In this document: one piece after another, positions 1 to 10,829 of the stretch
Layout: every line of letters begins with the position of its first letter
How positions within the stretch are numbered: position 1 is the stretch's first letter
Source of the DNA: Ettlia oleoabundans
Taxonomy: Eukaryota > Chlorophyta > Chlorophyceae > Chlamydomonadales
Length of the DNA stretch: 27,480 nt
Assembly (NCBI GenBank): GCA_019693395.1
Contig: JAAMXP010004162.1
Location: 1-27,480 of the forward strand
Reading direction: 5' to 3'
Notes under the pieces: generated by a model
What the model saw: only the letters and a program-made list of their open reading frames with translations
What the model was told of the DNA's origin: nothing
Databases searched by the model: none
Made by a program: the position numbers and the translations under genes

Positions 1-1
1 G

Positions 2-396
2 GCGCTGGTCGTGTGGCCCAGAACACATACAATGGCGTACAATGGCTTCTCCAAAGCAAGCTCGCGCGTGTGGATGGGTTGTAGGCGATGGTACTGCTGG
101 GTGGCTGCTGACTGCTTGGTGGCTGATGCTTGCTGGGTTGCGGATTTGCTGCCTGGTTTATTCTGTCATGTGTATAGGCATTTGCGGACCAATTGGGGTA
201 GCCAGTGAGGCGGCGTAGTGCTTTGCCTTGAGCGCATGTCCACGCGTTCCCAGGATCATTATGGCAGATTACCAGAGCCATCGCAGAGCAGGCGCTGCTG
301 TCGGCACACATTCGTGCCTCCACGCCCGACCTCTCCTCCCTCCCCGCCTGCCTGCGTGCAGAACAACACCCAGCCGCGGGAGATTGCTGGGGCTAA
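2..396 (+). CDS. 3' end of an unidentified plus-strand gene (partial, two exons)
   Basis: I do not recognise the protein. The best reading joins an exon from before the window to 77 with an exon at 254-396 ending in TAA (394-396). Codons of the first part begin at base 2 and read ALVVWPRTHTMAYNGFSKAS, and the phase-1 junction is ATGG|GTTG to CCCAG|GATC. The second exon reads SLWQITRAIAEQALLSAHIR and onward for 46 codons. I prefer this frame because its third codon positions are richer in G/C than the frame starting at base 1, and because the phases agree. The donor GTTGTA is weak. A competing reading uses a strong pyrimidine-rich acceptor just before 361 and ends at TGA 449-451. Either way a TGTAA motif at 760 supports a plus-strand transcript ending here. 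Function unknown; the gene converges on KCBP. Confidence 0.3.
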
Positions 397-428
397 TGCC
401 GTGGGACAGGCGGTGCTGGGCTCCCTGT

Positions 429-590
429 GCCTGTGGAAGGGCTACGAGTGAGCCCCTGCCGCTGCCATGCTGGCAGGTGGGCAGGCCGGCAGCCGCCTGT
501 GGAAGGGATGTGAGTGAGCCCCTGCCGCTGCCATGCTGGCAGGTGGGCAGGCTGGCAGCTGCTGCCTGTGGAAGGGATGTGAGTGAGCCC
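429..590. repeat. 66-69 bp tandem repeat, about 2.4 copies
   Basis: Three copies of a unit starting GCCTGTGGAAGGG begin at 429, 495 and 564, so the spacing is 66 then 69 bp. Copies two and three contain GATGTGAGTGAG, a perfect GTGAGT donor-like string; copy one has CTACGAGTGAG instead. The array lies just after the likely stop of the upstream gene, probably in its 3' untranslated region. No function can be read from it. Confidence 0.85.
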
Positions 591-1094
591 ACGGCTGGCT
601 GCTGTGCACACCATGCGGAGCTTGGTCTGGGTTTCCCTTTGCCTCTGAAAGGGGTATGAGTGAGTTAGCCCAACGGCTCACAAGGCTCATGGGAAATGAT
701 CTCAAGCCCTTTCTTCCTGTGGCTGCAAAGTACAAACCATGTTGCGTTTGATTTCTTCTTGTAATCTCAGGGCTTGCCTGCCTGCTGACAGTGCTGGACT
801 AGCTGACAGGCAGCAAACGAATTAAACTCGCCGTAGCGCTTCCACACGTGTGACACCGACCTGGCTAAGCGATGGGCCCACAAGCCCAGCAGCCACACAG
901 CATGTGGCCCCAGCAGACACACAGCCCTGCAGCACATGGTGACAGCCGTGGGCATAACGCGGCGCCACACAAGGCGCTTTTCCTGTCTCCCACCACTAGC
1001 CTTATCACAGGAAAACTTCAACACTTTCTTCTCCTACTTACTTCTCCTAAACTGTGCCTGACTGTTGCTGGCATGCCCGCAAACAACATAATTG
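591..1094. other. convergent intergenic region between the upstream gene and KCBP
   Basis: No coding sequence is supported here. It holds the end of the 3' untranslated region of the plus-strand gene up to about 785, then roughly 300 bases of spacer before the KCBP poly(A) signal. Open frames on both strands have no family signature and no splice-consistent extension. Confidence 0.5.
760..764 (+). terminator. TGTAA polyadenylation signal of the upstream gene
   Basis: TGTAA, the usual chlorophyte poly(A) motif, occurs on the plus strand downstream of all candidate stops of the first gene. Cleavage would be expected about 10-20 bases later. Confidence 0.45.
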
Positions 1095-1099
1095 TTACA
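1095..1099 (-). terminator. TGTAA polyadenylation signal of KCBP
   Basis: On the minus strand TGTAA reads from 1099 to 1095, about 510 bases after the KCBP stop codon. The 1100-1609 stretch is therefore read as a 3' untranslated region of roughly 0.5 kb. It contains a C-rich patch on the mRNA strand (about 1260-1420) and no supported coding sequence. Confidence 0.5.
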
Positions 1100-1609
1100 T
1101 GGGCGTAAGAGCTTTGCAATCCAATGCCATTTTAATCAAGACTCAAGAAAAAAGGGGGAGGGCAAAGAAGGAGCGGAGGCAGTGCGGCGGACTGGCAGCC
1201 GATTCAAGGTGTTGGGTGTGGCTGGATGGAATGGTGGATATAGCTTGGTATGCAGACGCGGCGCGGCCGCGGGGTGGGGGTACAGGGGAAGCAGGCAGGG
1301 CGGTGGCGCGAGCAAGGTGGAGGCGCGGTGCGTCATAAAAGAGAGAACAGGGCGGAAGAGGGTGGGAGACCAGGGTCAGGCGCGATGGGAGCAGGCATCG
1401 GGGCGGGCCCGGCTCGCGCCCTCACAGCTCCTAAGTAACGACATGGGCACAAGTTAATTGCTGTTCTGAGAGGACAAAAGTGACACAAAACTCAAACAAC
1501 ATCCAAACATACATAGCACACCAATGTTTCATGATCATGCGGGCCAGGCGGCGCGATTGGCTGCCACCAGGGACCAGCGTCGTCACCAGCGACAGCTCAT
1601 CGACGGAGC

Positions 1610-4600
1610 TCACTGGTCGCCATTCTGCTTCTTATCTGCAACAGGGGCAACGCGGGAAATCCGACAGCTGATGGTCAGAAAAAAACCACAAGTTCTCGAT
1701 GAATAGGCTTGGCTATTCAGCCTGCCACGTCTTTCAACCATCTGCTCCAACCACAAACTCCTCCACACATCCCCCAATACACAAAAACATCAGGCACCAC
1801 CCATACAAACTATCAGATACACACACATACCACCACACATCACTCACCCGCAATCTCCTCCAGGTCCACATAGTCGCGCTTGTGTGGCGGCAGCCCCGCC
1901 TGCTCCTTCCAGTAGTCAATCTGCTTCTTCATGCGCAGCACCTCCGAGCTGTTCTCGTGCTTGGACACGTCGTTGCGAATGGTGCTCACGCGCATGGCGT
2001 ACTGCAGGCGGGACGTGGGACAGGAGGGCAGGTGAGAAGTGGGGTGCGGATGGTGCTCATGTGCATGGCGTACTGCAGGCAGTCGGAAACGGGGGCAGCA
2101 GGGAAGAGGCAGGCCAGGATAAAGGGCCCAGCAGGACTCAGAAGAACATGTTCCAACAAAGGAAGCCATGCGGGGGGGGCCTTGGGATGGGGGGTCGGTC
2201 CATGCAAACGTGCCCAGGATTCTCTCACAGGGCCCAACCCATCCCCACCTACCACAACCAGAACGCTGCCATGGATTCCTACCCCAAGCTTTATGTCCAA
2301 TCTTATCCATGTCCATTGAATCCCAAGCCCTAAATATTCCTATCCCTAGTCTTATGTCCACATCAAATCGCAAGCCCTATCCCACACTTGCCTGCAGGGA
2401 GTTCTGGGTCTCGTCCAGGTTTGCGTCCACGGGCGACACATTGACGAACATGAGCGTCTTTGCGGTGCCGCCGATGGAATCGCTCATGAGCATGGTCAGC
2501 TTGTGGTCGCGGTACGGCACGTGGCCCTGCTCTGTGGCCAGGGCTGAGATGACGTTGCCCAGCGCTGACAGAGACTTGTTGATGGCCTGGGCCTCCTTGA
2601 GTTGCTCGCCCTGGGCGCCAGACTTCTTCACGCTGCAGATAGACAGGCAGGGAATGCACAAGGGAATAACGCGGGATCAGAATGAGGGGATAAAATTGAT
2701 GAAAAAGATCAGCTGAAGGGAGTCAGCGAGATGACTGATCAGAAGAGAGGCCAACATTGGAGCAATTTAAGACATGCAGAGGCATCATCAGGCCCCACAG
2801 AGACAGAACACAGCAATGCGAACCACAGCAAGCCAGGCCAGCCCAGCAAGTGACCGTGAATACGCACCGCTCTGAGCCAGCCAGGTCCACAAAGGACAGC
2901 TTGCCACGTGCCACGCTCTGGGTCTGCAGGTTGGTGGACTCGATGCAGACGGTGATGATGAGATGGGAGCGAGACGACTCGCGGTTCATCTGCAGTACAG
3001 AGGGGCGGGCGTAAATCAAGTGTTATGTTAGCTTTGCAGGGTGCGCGGGTGGCAGCTTGAGGGCATGCGGGCAACAAGGGAGGGAGAAGGGTGCGAGGGC
3101 AGAGACTGGGAGAGACTGGCAGTGGCATGCTGGGTGAGGCAGAGCACGATCTGACCCCTGCCATCACCACCCACCTTAGCCTAGCCAGGCTACGCTGGTG
3201 CCACTGCCCGCTAAGCGCCACTCCAACGCCATCCCAGCATACACTAGCACGGCGCACACACACCGCACCTGGGTGGATGACACGCGGCGGCGCTGCAGCC
3301 CGCCCTCAATTACGTCCAGCAGCTCGCGGGCGCTGGAAATGTTGTCCACGATAACGGCGCCCGGCACAGTCACATTCCCCTTAGGATCCTTCTTGATCTC
3401 CATCTTGGGTTGCTTGAACTGCAGGCAAGCAACAGAAGCGGCGTGCAAGGCAAGGTGGGCAGGCAGGCAGGCAGGCAGCAACAGGTGCACTTCTGGAACC
3501 ATCGCAGCACGGGAGATAAGGTTGGATGCATCTGGTGGTCCTAATGGGAAGCAGCCTTGGAAGAAACACCGCTGCCCGCTTCACAGTTGCCCGCATTCAA
3601 GTGCCCCTTTGAACCATAATACTTCCAAACAGCTATGCCCCTCCCTGTACTGCCGTGCACACTGCAACACGGCACAGTTGCAGCACGCTCCCAACAGGCG
3701 GCATGGCCGGCGCAGCGCACTCACCGCCTTCTCGCCCTTCTTGTTTTCGGAGAGCAGATCAGTGAGATCATCACAGTACAGTTCCAGCATGAAGCAGGAG
3801 ATGCGGAAGGAGCACTTGCCGCTGTCACGGTCCATCACAGAGAACAGCTCGGTGACACCCCGGGGGGTCAGGCCCGGCAGCTTCTCGTTACCGTAGATGG
3901 TGAAGGTCTTGCCCGAGCCGGTCTGGCCGTCTGCAGTTGGGAAGCGGGGGACAGCAGTGATGATAAATTGCCTGCCGGCAAGGGGCCCAACCAACAGCCT
4001 CCCGCCACTCCCAAACAACATGCGGCTGAAGCAGTAGCAGCAGCCCAACTTCCAAAGTACAGTACCTCCTAAAGCCGGCAGCACCCCAAACTGGGAGAGC
4101 AAGCCCAGCCTGCCACTTGCAGCCAGGCACCTGTCTCCCACCACTCCCACAAACAACTCAATCACACTCACATGCAAAGATGCAGACGTTGTAGCCGTCC
4201 ACCGCCGACTGGATGAGATGCTTGGTGTCCTCAAACACCTTGTCCTGGGGGGTGGTGGGGCTGAACACTGCATCAAAGCTCCACTCCTTCTTAACGCCCT
4301 TCCAGTTGACGCCAATGGTGAGCTCATCCGGGATTATCACCGCCTCTGCGGTGAGCGAGGGCGGGAGCATGATGTAGGAGCAGGGAAAGGGCAGCAGCCT
4401 GAGACTGCACTGGGGTTGCAAACCAGCTGCGGCTGCACATGTGCACACACGAATATACCGCACCACCAAGCTCAAAATGCAGCTGTATTTCGTTTTCGGA
4501 AAATTAGGACAAGCTTCCTTTAAATCACAAAAGAAACAACACATCACCAGGCAGGCGGGGCAGCAGTCCGGCTCACCGCTCTGGCCGCGGTCCTTCTCCA

Positions 4601-7600
4601 TCTGCAGAATGGGGCGCACGCGGCAGTAGACTCGGATCTTGCCCTTCATGTCCTCCATCTGGTTGAAGATCTTCTTGCGCATGATGGCCTCATCGCGGTA
4701 CAGAGCATCCAGCTCCTCAAGACGCTTGGCCTGCAGCAGTGGGAAGTAGAAGCCGAAAGATAACAAAGTGGTGGTGAGTTTGGCCGACGGAGAGGGACCC
4801 AGCAGTTGAGTTTCGCGCAGCGGACAACCTGTCCGTTGTGGTGATGGCTGACTGCAACTTTCATGAACAAATCCTAGCAGCACATGTTGGCTACCTGTTG
4901 GCTGCCCACCCTCCTAGCTGCAGCAGCGAGAGGCACCAAGCCAACCGGGCACCACAGCAAATTGAGCCATAGTCTGCCGCCTGTCTCACCTGCTGAGAGA
5001 TGACCTCTGCCTGCGCCTTCTCTCGCCGCTCCACATCCTCCTTGAGCTCACGCAGCTGCTGCAGCTCCTTGCGATGGTCCTTGGTCTGCGGTCAGCAGGG
5101 GGCAGGGGAAGGAGTTAGAAGGAGAAGGTGTCCTCCTCCTAACACACTTTGAAGTCAGGGAACGGACAAGGCAGCAGGCAGACACCAGCCGGTCTGCCGC
5201 ATGTCTGGCAGGCCCAAGCACAAGCCTTCCTTTAACTGTTTAACTCACCGAGTCCAGCTGCGCCTGTGCCTCAGACAGCAGCAGCTCCTTGTTGCCCAGC
5301 TCCTCAATCAGCTCGTTGATCTTGGCATCCTTCTCACGCACCTGCTCCAGCGCCACCACAGCGCCGCCAGCAGCGCCGCCGCTCTGCAGGGCGAGAGCCG
5401 GGGGAGGGGCACAAATGTTGAAAGGAATCAAAATCTTGACCTTGCTTTGTCCCAGTCCACCCACACCAGTGCGCACACCTTAATGCACATCACACTCTCG
5501 CACACACTGGTCCCCGCTGCACCCCCATGCTGCGCTGCAGGGAGCGGATGGTTCTCAACCAAGACTCCAAGCTATGCGCTTTTCCCTGCCATCCAACTCA
5601 CCGACTTGAGGTTCTCAATCTCGGCCTTGTGGGCCTGCTCCATGCGGGCCAGCTTAGACTCCATGGCCGACTTCTCAGCCAGGACGGCGGCAATGCGCTG
5701 CTCAATAGCCTTCATGGCCTTCTCGTCGCCGCCGCTCAGGTCCAGGGCTGCAGGCAGACGGCAGGGGCAGATGGTGGTGGTGGGGGTGGTGGTAGTGGTG
5801 GTGGGGGTGACCGGCTGGCTTTACAAAAGCAGCTTGAGTTGGTTGGCGCTCGTGAGGTGGGGGACTGGCAGCAGTCAACCACTTGGCAAGCAGAAGGAAG
5901 AAGGCTTACTGCTTGGACCGGAAATCAGCCACACATGCCACCTGGCCACCCACCTGCCAGCTCAGCGGCAGCAGCGCCCGCCGCCATGCCGCCGCCACCG
6001 CCGCTGCCCTTGAGAGCAGTCAGCTCATCAGCCATGGCCTGGCGCTCCTCCATCAGCTGAGCCAGCTGCTCCTCCTTCTCCTCCAGCATGGCACGCGCCT
6101 CGTCCAGCTGGCGCTGCAGCTCGCCCACGTGAGCCTGGTACTTGGGCCCAAAGTCGCCACCGCCGGGGGCTGCGGCACGCATGGGTGGCGTGGCAGGCAG
6201 GCAAGGGCAGTCAGGTCAGACCAGGCAGACGAAGGTAAAGTAGCCAAAGGATCACCACATAAACTCTAGGCAGCGCTGAGAGGATGGGAGGGGCGGCGCC
6301 AGGCCCGCAGCCGCTCTGACCAACCCCGCCATGCATCTTAACCCTCCAAGCGCCAACACCATCCGTGTTGGCCAGCTGCCCTTTCTGCTCACCTGCCATG
6401 TCCTCGCCGCCCTCCTGTGCGGCCTTGGCCTTTGAGTAGCGCTTCATCATGATGTCGTTGATATGGGTCTGCAGAGCCATGCAGATGTCCTCGCCCTGCT
6501 TGGTCTCAAACTGGAAGATGTGCAGCACACCAGCCACGCGCATCTTGAAGAACACGGCCTGCAGACAAGCGAATGTTGTGCAGAAGGCGTCAATAAACAA
6601 GGGAGTACAGTACGGGGTGGCAGACAAGGAAGCAAAGCCTGGGTTAACGGGAAGCGGGAGGGTCAGCATAGGGACAGCTCGCAGCAATGCTGCAAGGACA
6701 GGTGGCTGCCCCTGGCATGCTCTGCCATACGCGAGACCAGCCAACAACACAGAGGCGCTAAGGTTCCGGCCAGCCACCAGCCCGGCAGCCCACCTGTGAG
6801 GATGAGCCAAACTGCATGATGTCCCTCAGCTCCGCGCTGTGCAGGTACTCCTTGGGTACGGGACGGAAGAAGTGCACGCCACGCTTGTTGATGCCCAGGA
6901 TGAGCTTGGGGGGCAGCAGCCCGATGGGGTCCTCAATGCGCTGCACGGCAACATGGGTGGGGTGACAGAAAGCCAGCAGGGTTGGAGCTGGGACAACAGT
7001 TATGGGGATGGTGTGGGGGCACGGCTAGGACACGGAGACGATTTGCATTGCAAGGTGAGACGTGCGTGTATCCAAGTCAGATAGCAGGCAGATAGGCAGA
7101 ACGGGTGCGAGCATGCATTTATGCCACGCCCCCTGCGTGGGGCGCCATCATAAAAGTGACGGCAAAGTGAAATCACTGGTCGATGGCCTCCACGTGCCCA
7201 AGTACCCACCTTGACGGTGAAGAAGATGGAGTTGCCGTATGGCAGAGAGCGAATGATGCGCAGGTACTGCAGGCGTGCATCATCCTTGGAGTACTGGGAC
7301 AGGGCGCGGTAGCGGGACGCCACGTCAGCCATCCACTCCTGGCGCGGGCGGGTGGTCAGGATCTGCAGTAAAGTCCTTGGAACCTGACGTGAGCAGCGAG
7401 AGGAGACGAGGATGTAGAAGGGCAGACATGAAGCAGTCAAGCGATGGCGTGGCCAGGAGTTCGTGTTGCCGGTCGATGAACTGTCCCCACCTGCTTGACC
7501 ATGAACTTCTCCAGCGCCGCCTCAAAGGTGGCGCTGTCCTCCGTCAGAGTGGGCCCGTGCTCAGCCTGGATCTGCAGCGCGCACATCTGCGACGCATCGT

Positions 7601-9796
7601 CCCGGATCACGGGGTACTGGCCCTGCAGGGCAAGCAGCAGCACGGTAAGTGGTTAGTTTGCTTGCAGAAAGGGACGGGAAGCCAGCGGATTAGCCGTCAA
7701 GACTACCTGTAGGCCGGAGCTGTCCCACGAAAAGGCCAACTACCCACTGTGCAAACAGCCTCATCCTTGTCCTGCCAAATTGACAAGCCTGACCCCCACC
7801 ACCGCCCCTCTCACCATCAGATAGTCGTGTTGAGCCTGGATGTAGGACAGGTTAACAAACTGGGGCTCCGTCACCGTTTCGTCGGTCTCGCGGAACATGC
7901 GCTTCTTGAACAGCAGCTTGCTGGAGGTGCCCTCCTTGGCCTTCTGCTGCTTGAATTCGTACCTGCGGCAGGCCAAGCGAGGCAGGCCAGTGTAGCGGGA
8001 AGAGATTCAGAGCTCAATTATGAGGCAGAACCGAGCTAAGGGCACCTGCTGATGCCTCCACACCAGAGGGAACAAGGCAAGCAGGCAGAAATTGCAGGCA
8101 AGCAGGCGAAAAGGCAGGCAGAGGTGGCCGCAGGACAGTCAGGTCGACAGGCAAGCAGACGAGCGCAATATGCGTGCTCACATGACGTCGGCGATGAAGC
8201 GGTTGTCGTCCAGCAGCGTGTGCTCGTCCACCACAGGCATGCCGGGCTCAATGGGCTTGCCCTGCAACAGCACAAGAAGGGAGGGTCATGATGGTGAGGC
8301 CACAGCCAGGTGCAACATGGTGTGGCAAAGGTCATTTGCTTGCGGAAACCACGGAGCAGTTACGGGGTAAGGCTACTATGTGTGCAGGTAGGCGCCCTCT
8401 GATCAGCCTTGCCTGCAAATTGTTGTGCTGCTGCCACTCCACGCCAGCCCCACATACCGCCCGCCAGCCCCGGCAACAACCACCCCAGCCTTCTCCCGCA
8501 CCTTCTGCACAGCGAAGAGGGAGAAGGTCTGGTAGTTCTCCAGCTTGATCTGGCCCGCCAGGGCCTCCACAGCCTCCATCACGGTGGTGCTGGCATCGAA
8601 GACCAGCTCCTCAAACGTCTCGTCAAGGAAGTACACCACCACGTTCTGCTTCACGCCCTTGAACAGAGCGTCAATCTCCTGCATGTCAGGCAGCGTGCGG
8701 CGCTGCCCCGCCTTGGCGGTGCGCTTCATGGCCTTCCACGTCCTCACAGCCAGGTCTTTGATCTCTGGAAGCTCCTCGCTGTCGTGTGCGCAGGTGTGCA
8801 CATACTCTGCAGAGCAGGCAAGCAGCGGGGGGAGGCAGGGAAGGGAGGGGAGGGCAGCTCTGGTTAGAGGCGGTGACTGTGGGTGAAGGCCCTGTGGAGG
8901 GCAACACTTGGCTGCCAGTATACAAGCTTAAGCAGAGGAAGGATGCAGCACAACCAGTCATGCTGCCATTTGCATGATGATGTGCAGAGCAGGCGCGCGT
9001 GGCTCAACACAGGGTGGCCGCAGCCCCCAGCCAGTCCCCAACCAGAGTGAAGGTGCAAAGCATGCAGCAGCACCCTCGGTGCCCGCCTAACTGCCCGCCT
9101 GCAGCCACAAACCTGAGACCAGGGCCATGAAGTCCTTGGAGGGTGGCATGGTGGCGGCGGTGAGGTAGAAGAGCTGCCAGGCCTTGCCGCGGGCGGAGGA
9201 GTTGGGGTTGCCGCGCGTCTGCTTCACCAGCTGCATGTAGAGCTCATCGCGAAGCTCCACACGCTTGAGGCCCTGGTGCAGCAGCTTCTGGGCAAGTTCC
9301 AGCGCCTGTACAGCACCCAGCATCTCGCCGTGCACGCCCATGTACTGCAGGACGCTCTGGAACATCTTCACCGCGCGGGTCTGGTTGTCGGGGTTGTGCT
9401 TGAGCAGGCTGGCGGGCAGGCTGTCTTCAGAGAAGAGCAGCAGGTCGTCGAGCTGCAGGCCCTCAGGGGTCCCGGGAGTCTCGGCGGGCTTGGGGCTACG
9501 CCCAAAGCTCAGGAAGCGACCCGACTTGCCGCCGCTCGCGCGCGCGCGGTTGAAGGCATCCAGCTGCGGATTCATTCGGAAGAAGCATGGAAGGGGTAAA
9601 AACCAGGCAAATAACTTCATCTGTGGGAGGCTGGTTGGACAGAGAATTATGTTGGCTCATTGGTGAAAGCCTCCGGCACCACGCATACAATGCCCAAGCA
9701 CGCCCGCACCACCGCCAACCCGCCCACCTGGAACTTGTCGGAGTGGCTATCTAGCCCCTCAAGCACGGGGCTCCTTGCATCGGTGAACCCAGACAT
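1610..9796 (-). CDS. KCBP: Kinesin-like calmodulin-binding protein (kinesin-14, MyTH4-FERM-motor)
   Basis: Minus-end-directed kinesin-14 of plants and green algae that binds microtubules and is inhibited by Ca2+/calmodulin at its C-terminal tail. Coding exons (minus strand): 9828-9728, 9563-9113, 8806-8502, 8261-8182, 7962-7815, 7622-7491, 7362-7210, 6940-6794, 6558-6393, 6169-5954, 5747-5602, 5383-5249, 5085-4990, 4730-4577, 4345-4172, 3930-3725, 3418-3269, 2989-2868, 2632-2392, 2001-1848, 1635-1610 (TGA). All phases join. From ATG 9796 it is about 1,156 residues: MyTH4 (about 45-275), FERM (to about 550), coiled coil (560-760), motor (775-1100) with P-loop GQTGSGKT, SSRSH, LAGSE and INKSLSALG. 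The tail MKKQIDYWKEQAG resembles the calmodulin-binding/neck-mimic region, ending KKQNGDQ. Exon one is open upstream of its Met (HLDPQRFLQKM) from a good acceptor at 9829, so the true start may lie in an earlier exon. The coiled coil looks shorter than in land-plant KCBP. Confidence 0.95.
1979..2082 (-). repeat. duplicated 3' splice site of KCBP penultimate exon
   Basis: The plus-strand segment 1979-2011 (first codons of the exon plus its acceptor) is repeated at 2050-2082 with few changes, an offset of 71 bp. Both copies carry CTGCAG|TACGCCATG on the minus strand, so the intron contains a second intact-looking acceptor upstream of the real one. The real one (exon start 2001) is set by phase and by match to the KCBP tail. 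Confidence 0.85.
3458..3477. repeat. (GGCA)5 microsatellite in a KCBP intron
   Basis: Five perfect GGCA units lie in the intron between the exons at 3725-3930 and 3269-3418. On the transcribed strand this reads as TGCC repeats feeding into the polypyrimidine region of an acceptor. Confidence 0.8.
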
Positions 9797-9828
9797 CTTC
9801 TGCAAGAAGCGCTGGGGGTCAAGGTGAG

Positions 9829-10829
9829 CTGAAATGGGGGGTTGGAGGAAGTGGGCACAGCATCACGGCATAACTGGCATGGCGCGGCAGGACGCAAATC
9901 GCGGGAAGCGAATCTGGCACCGTTTCCAGGGCGCCAGACCCACTCACAGTGCCTGGCGTGGCGGGTTCTCTGTGTCCGAAACCCTGCACAGCGATAGCGA
10001 CAACGACATCATTGCATTCAGACAGCCGTACAATGGAGCTCTGCTGCGCAAACGCACTCCCCAAGGGCAATGGCAACCCGTGGAGGCTGCCGTCATCCCT
10101 CGCATGGCGCCGCCCCAGATCCCAGCCCCGTCCACCCAGAACACAGCTCACGTTCTGCGTTGAGTGCTCCATCTCCACCGTCATCCTACAAGGCCAACCT
10201 GCACGAGATAAAGGCCGGGCGGAGTGAGATTGGCGGTCGCCAGGCCTTTACCTGTGGACCGCTAGACCGCCGCGTTCACCGAGGGCCAGCTTCACAGCTT
10301 CCGACCGGCCCCCTCCAAGGCAAGGCCAGCGTACTCGGGCCCCGCTTGCACAGTGGCAGGCGATGGGAGGCCGCAACCGCTGCCGGAGGCGAGACGACCG
10401 ATTCCTGCCGCGCGGGGCCTCGATCTGTAGGAAGTTAGCCTCACCGTAGGTCAAGTCGCCGTCGCCCTCTAATGAAGCGTTGGACCGGAGTGCTGGGAGG
10501 GGGAGGAGCCCTCGGCAGAAGTGTGTTTACTGCGCAATATGTGTTGGCAGTCCCAAGCAGACTTTGCCCAGCAAGGGACCGGTCCAATCGCTGCTGCTAT
10601 CCTGCTCTTTGGGGCACAAGTGAGGGCTCCAGCCAACACGTATTGCCTGGCACTACAGGAAGCTCCTTTCTGCGAAAAGTCTTTTCTACGAAACGCCAAT
10701 TCCAGCGTGCGCTGCATTCCGGGTAGCTTTGTAGTTGAACAGAGGCGTGGGCGAGGCCCGACTTGAGCAGAGATCGGTCAAAGCCGAACCCAGTGGTGAT
10801 GCCCGCTCGACTCTGGCGCTGATATCCCG
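9829..10829. promoter_or_regulatory. shared upstream region of divergent KCBP and SAS-4 genes, with possible 5' KCBP exons
   Basis: About 1 kb separates the first secure KCBP exon (minus) from the SAS-4 start codon (plus). It must hold both promoters and any 5' leader exons. Candidate KCBP leader pieces on the minus strand: a segment ending at 10152 before a GTGAGC donor (reading DDGGDGALNAE, phase compatible with the 9828 exon), and a segment around 10400-10480 with a GTGAGG donor. Neither is confirmed. I saw no clear TATA box. An in-frame TGA at 10797-10799 precedes the SAS-4 ATG. Confidence 0.5.

Noticed and set aside
3581..4327. 248-codon minus-strand frame read as a single gene
   Set aside because: It reads through two KCBP motor exons plus introns; the conserved motor sequence requires splicing at 3725-3930 and 4172-4345.
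5201..6013. 270-codon plus-strand open frame opposite KCBP
   Set aside because: It is the antisense of four KCBP coiled-coil exons and their introns; GC-rich coding DNA commonly leaves the opposite strand open. No family signature.
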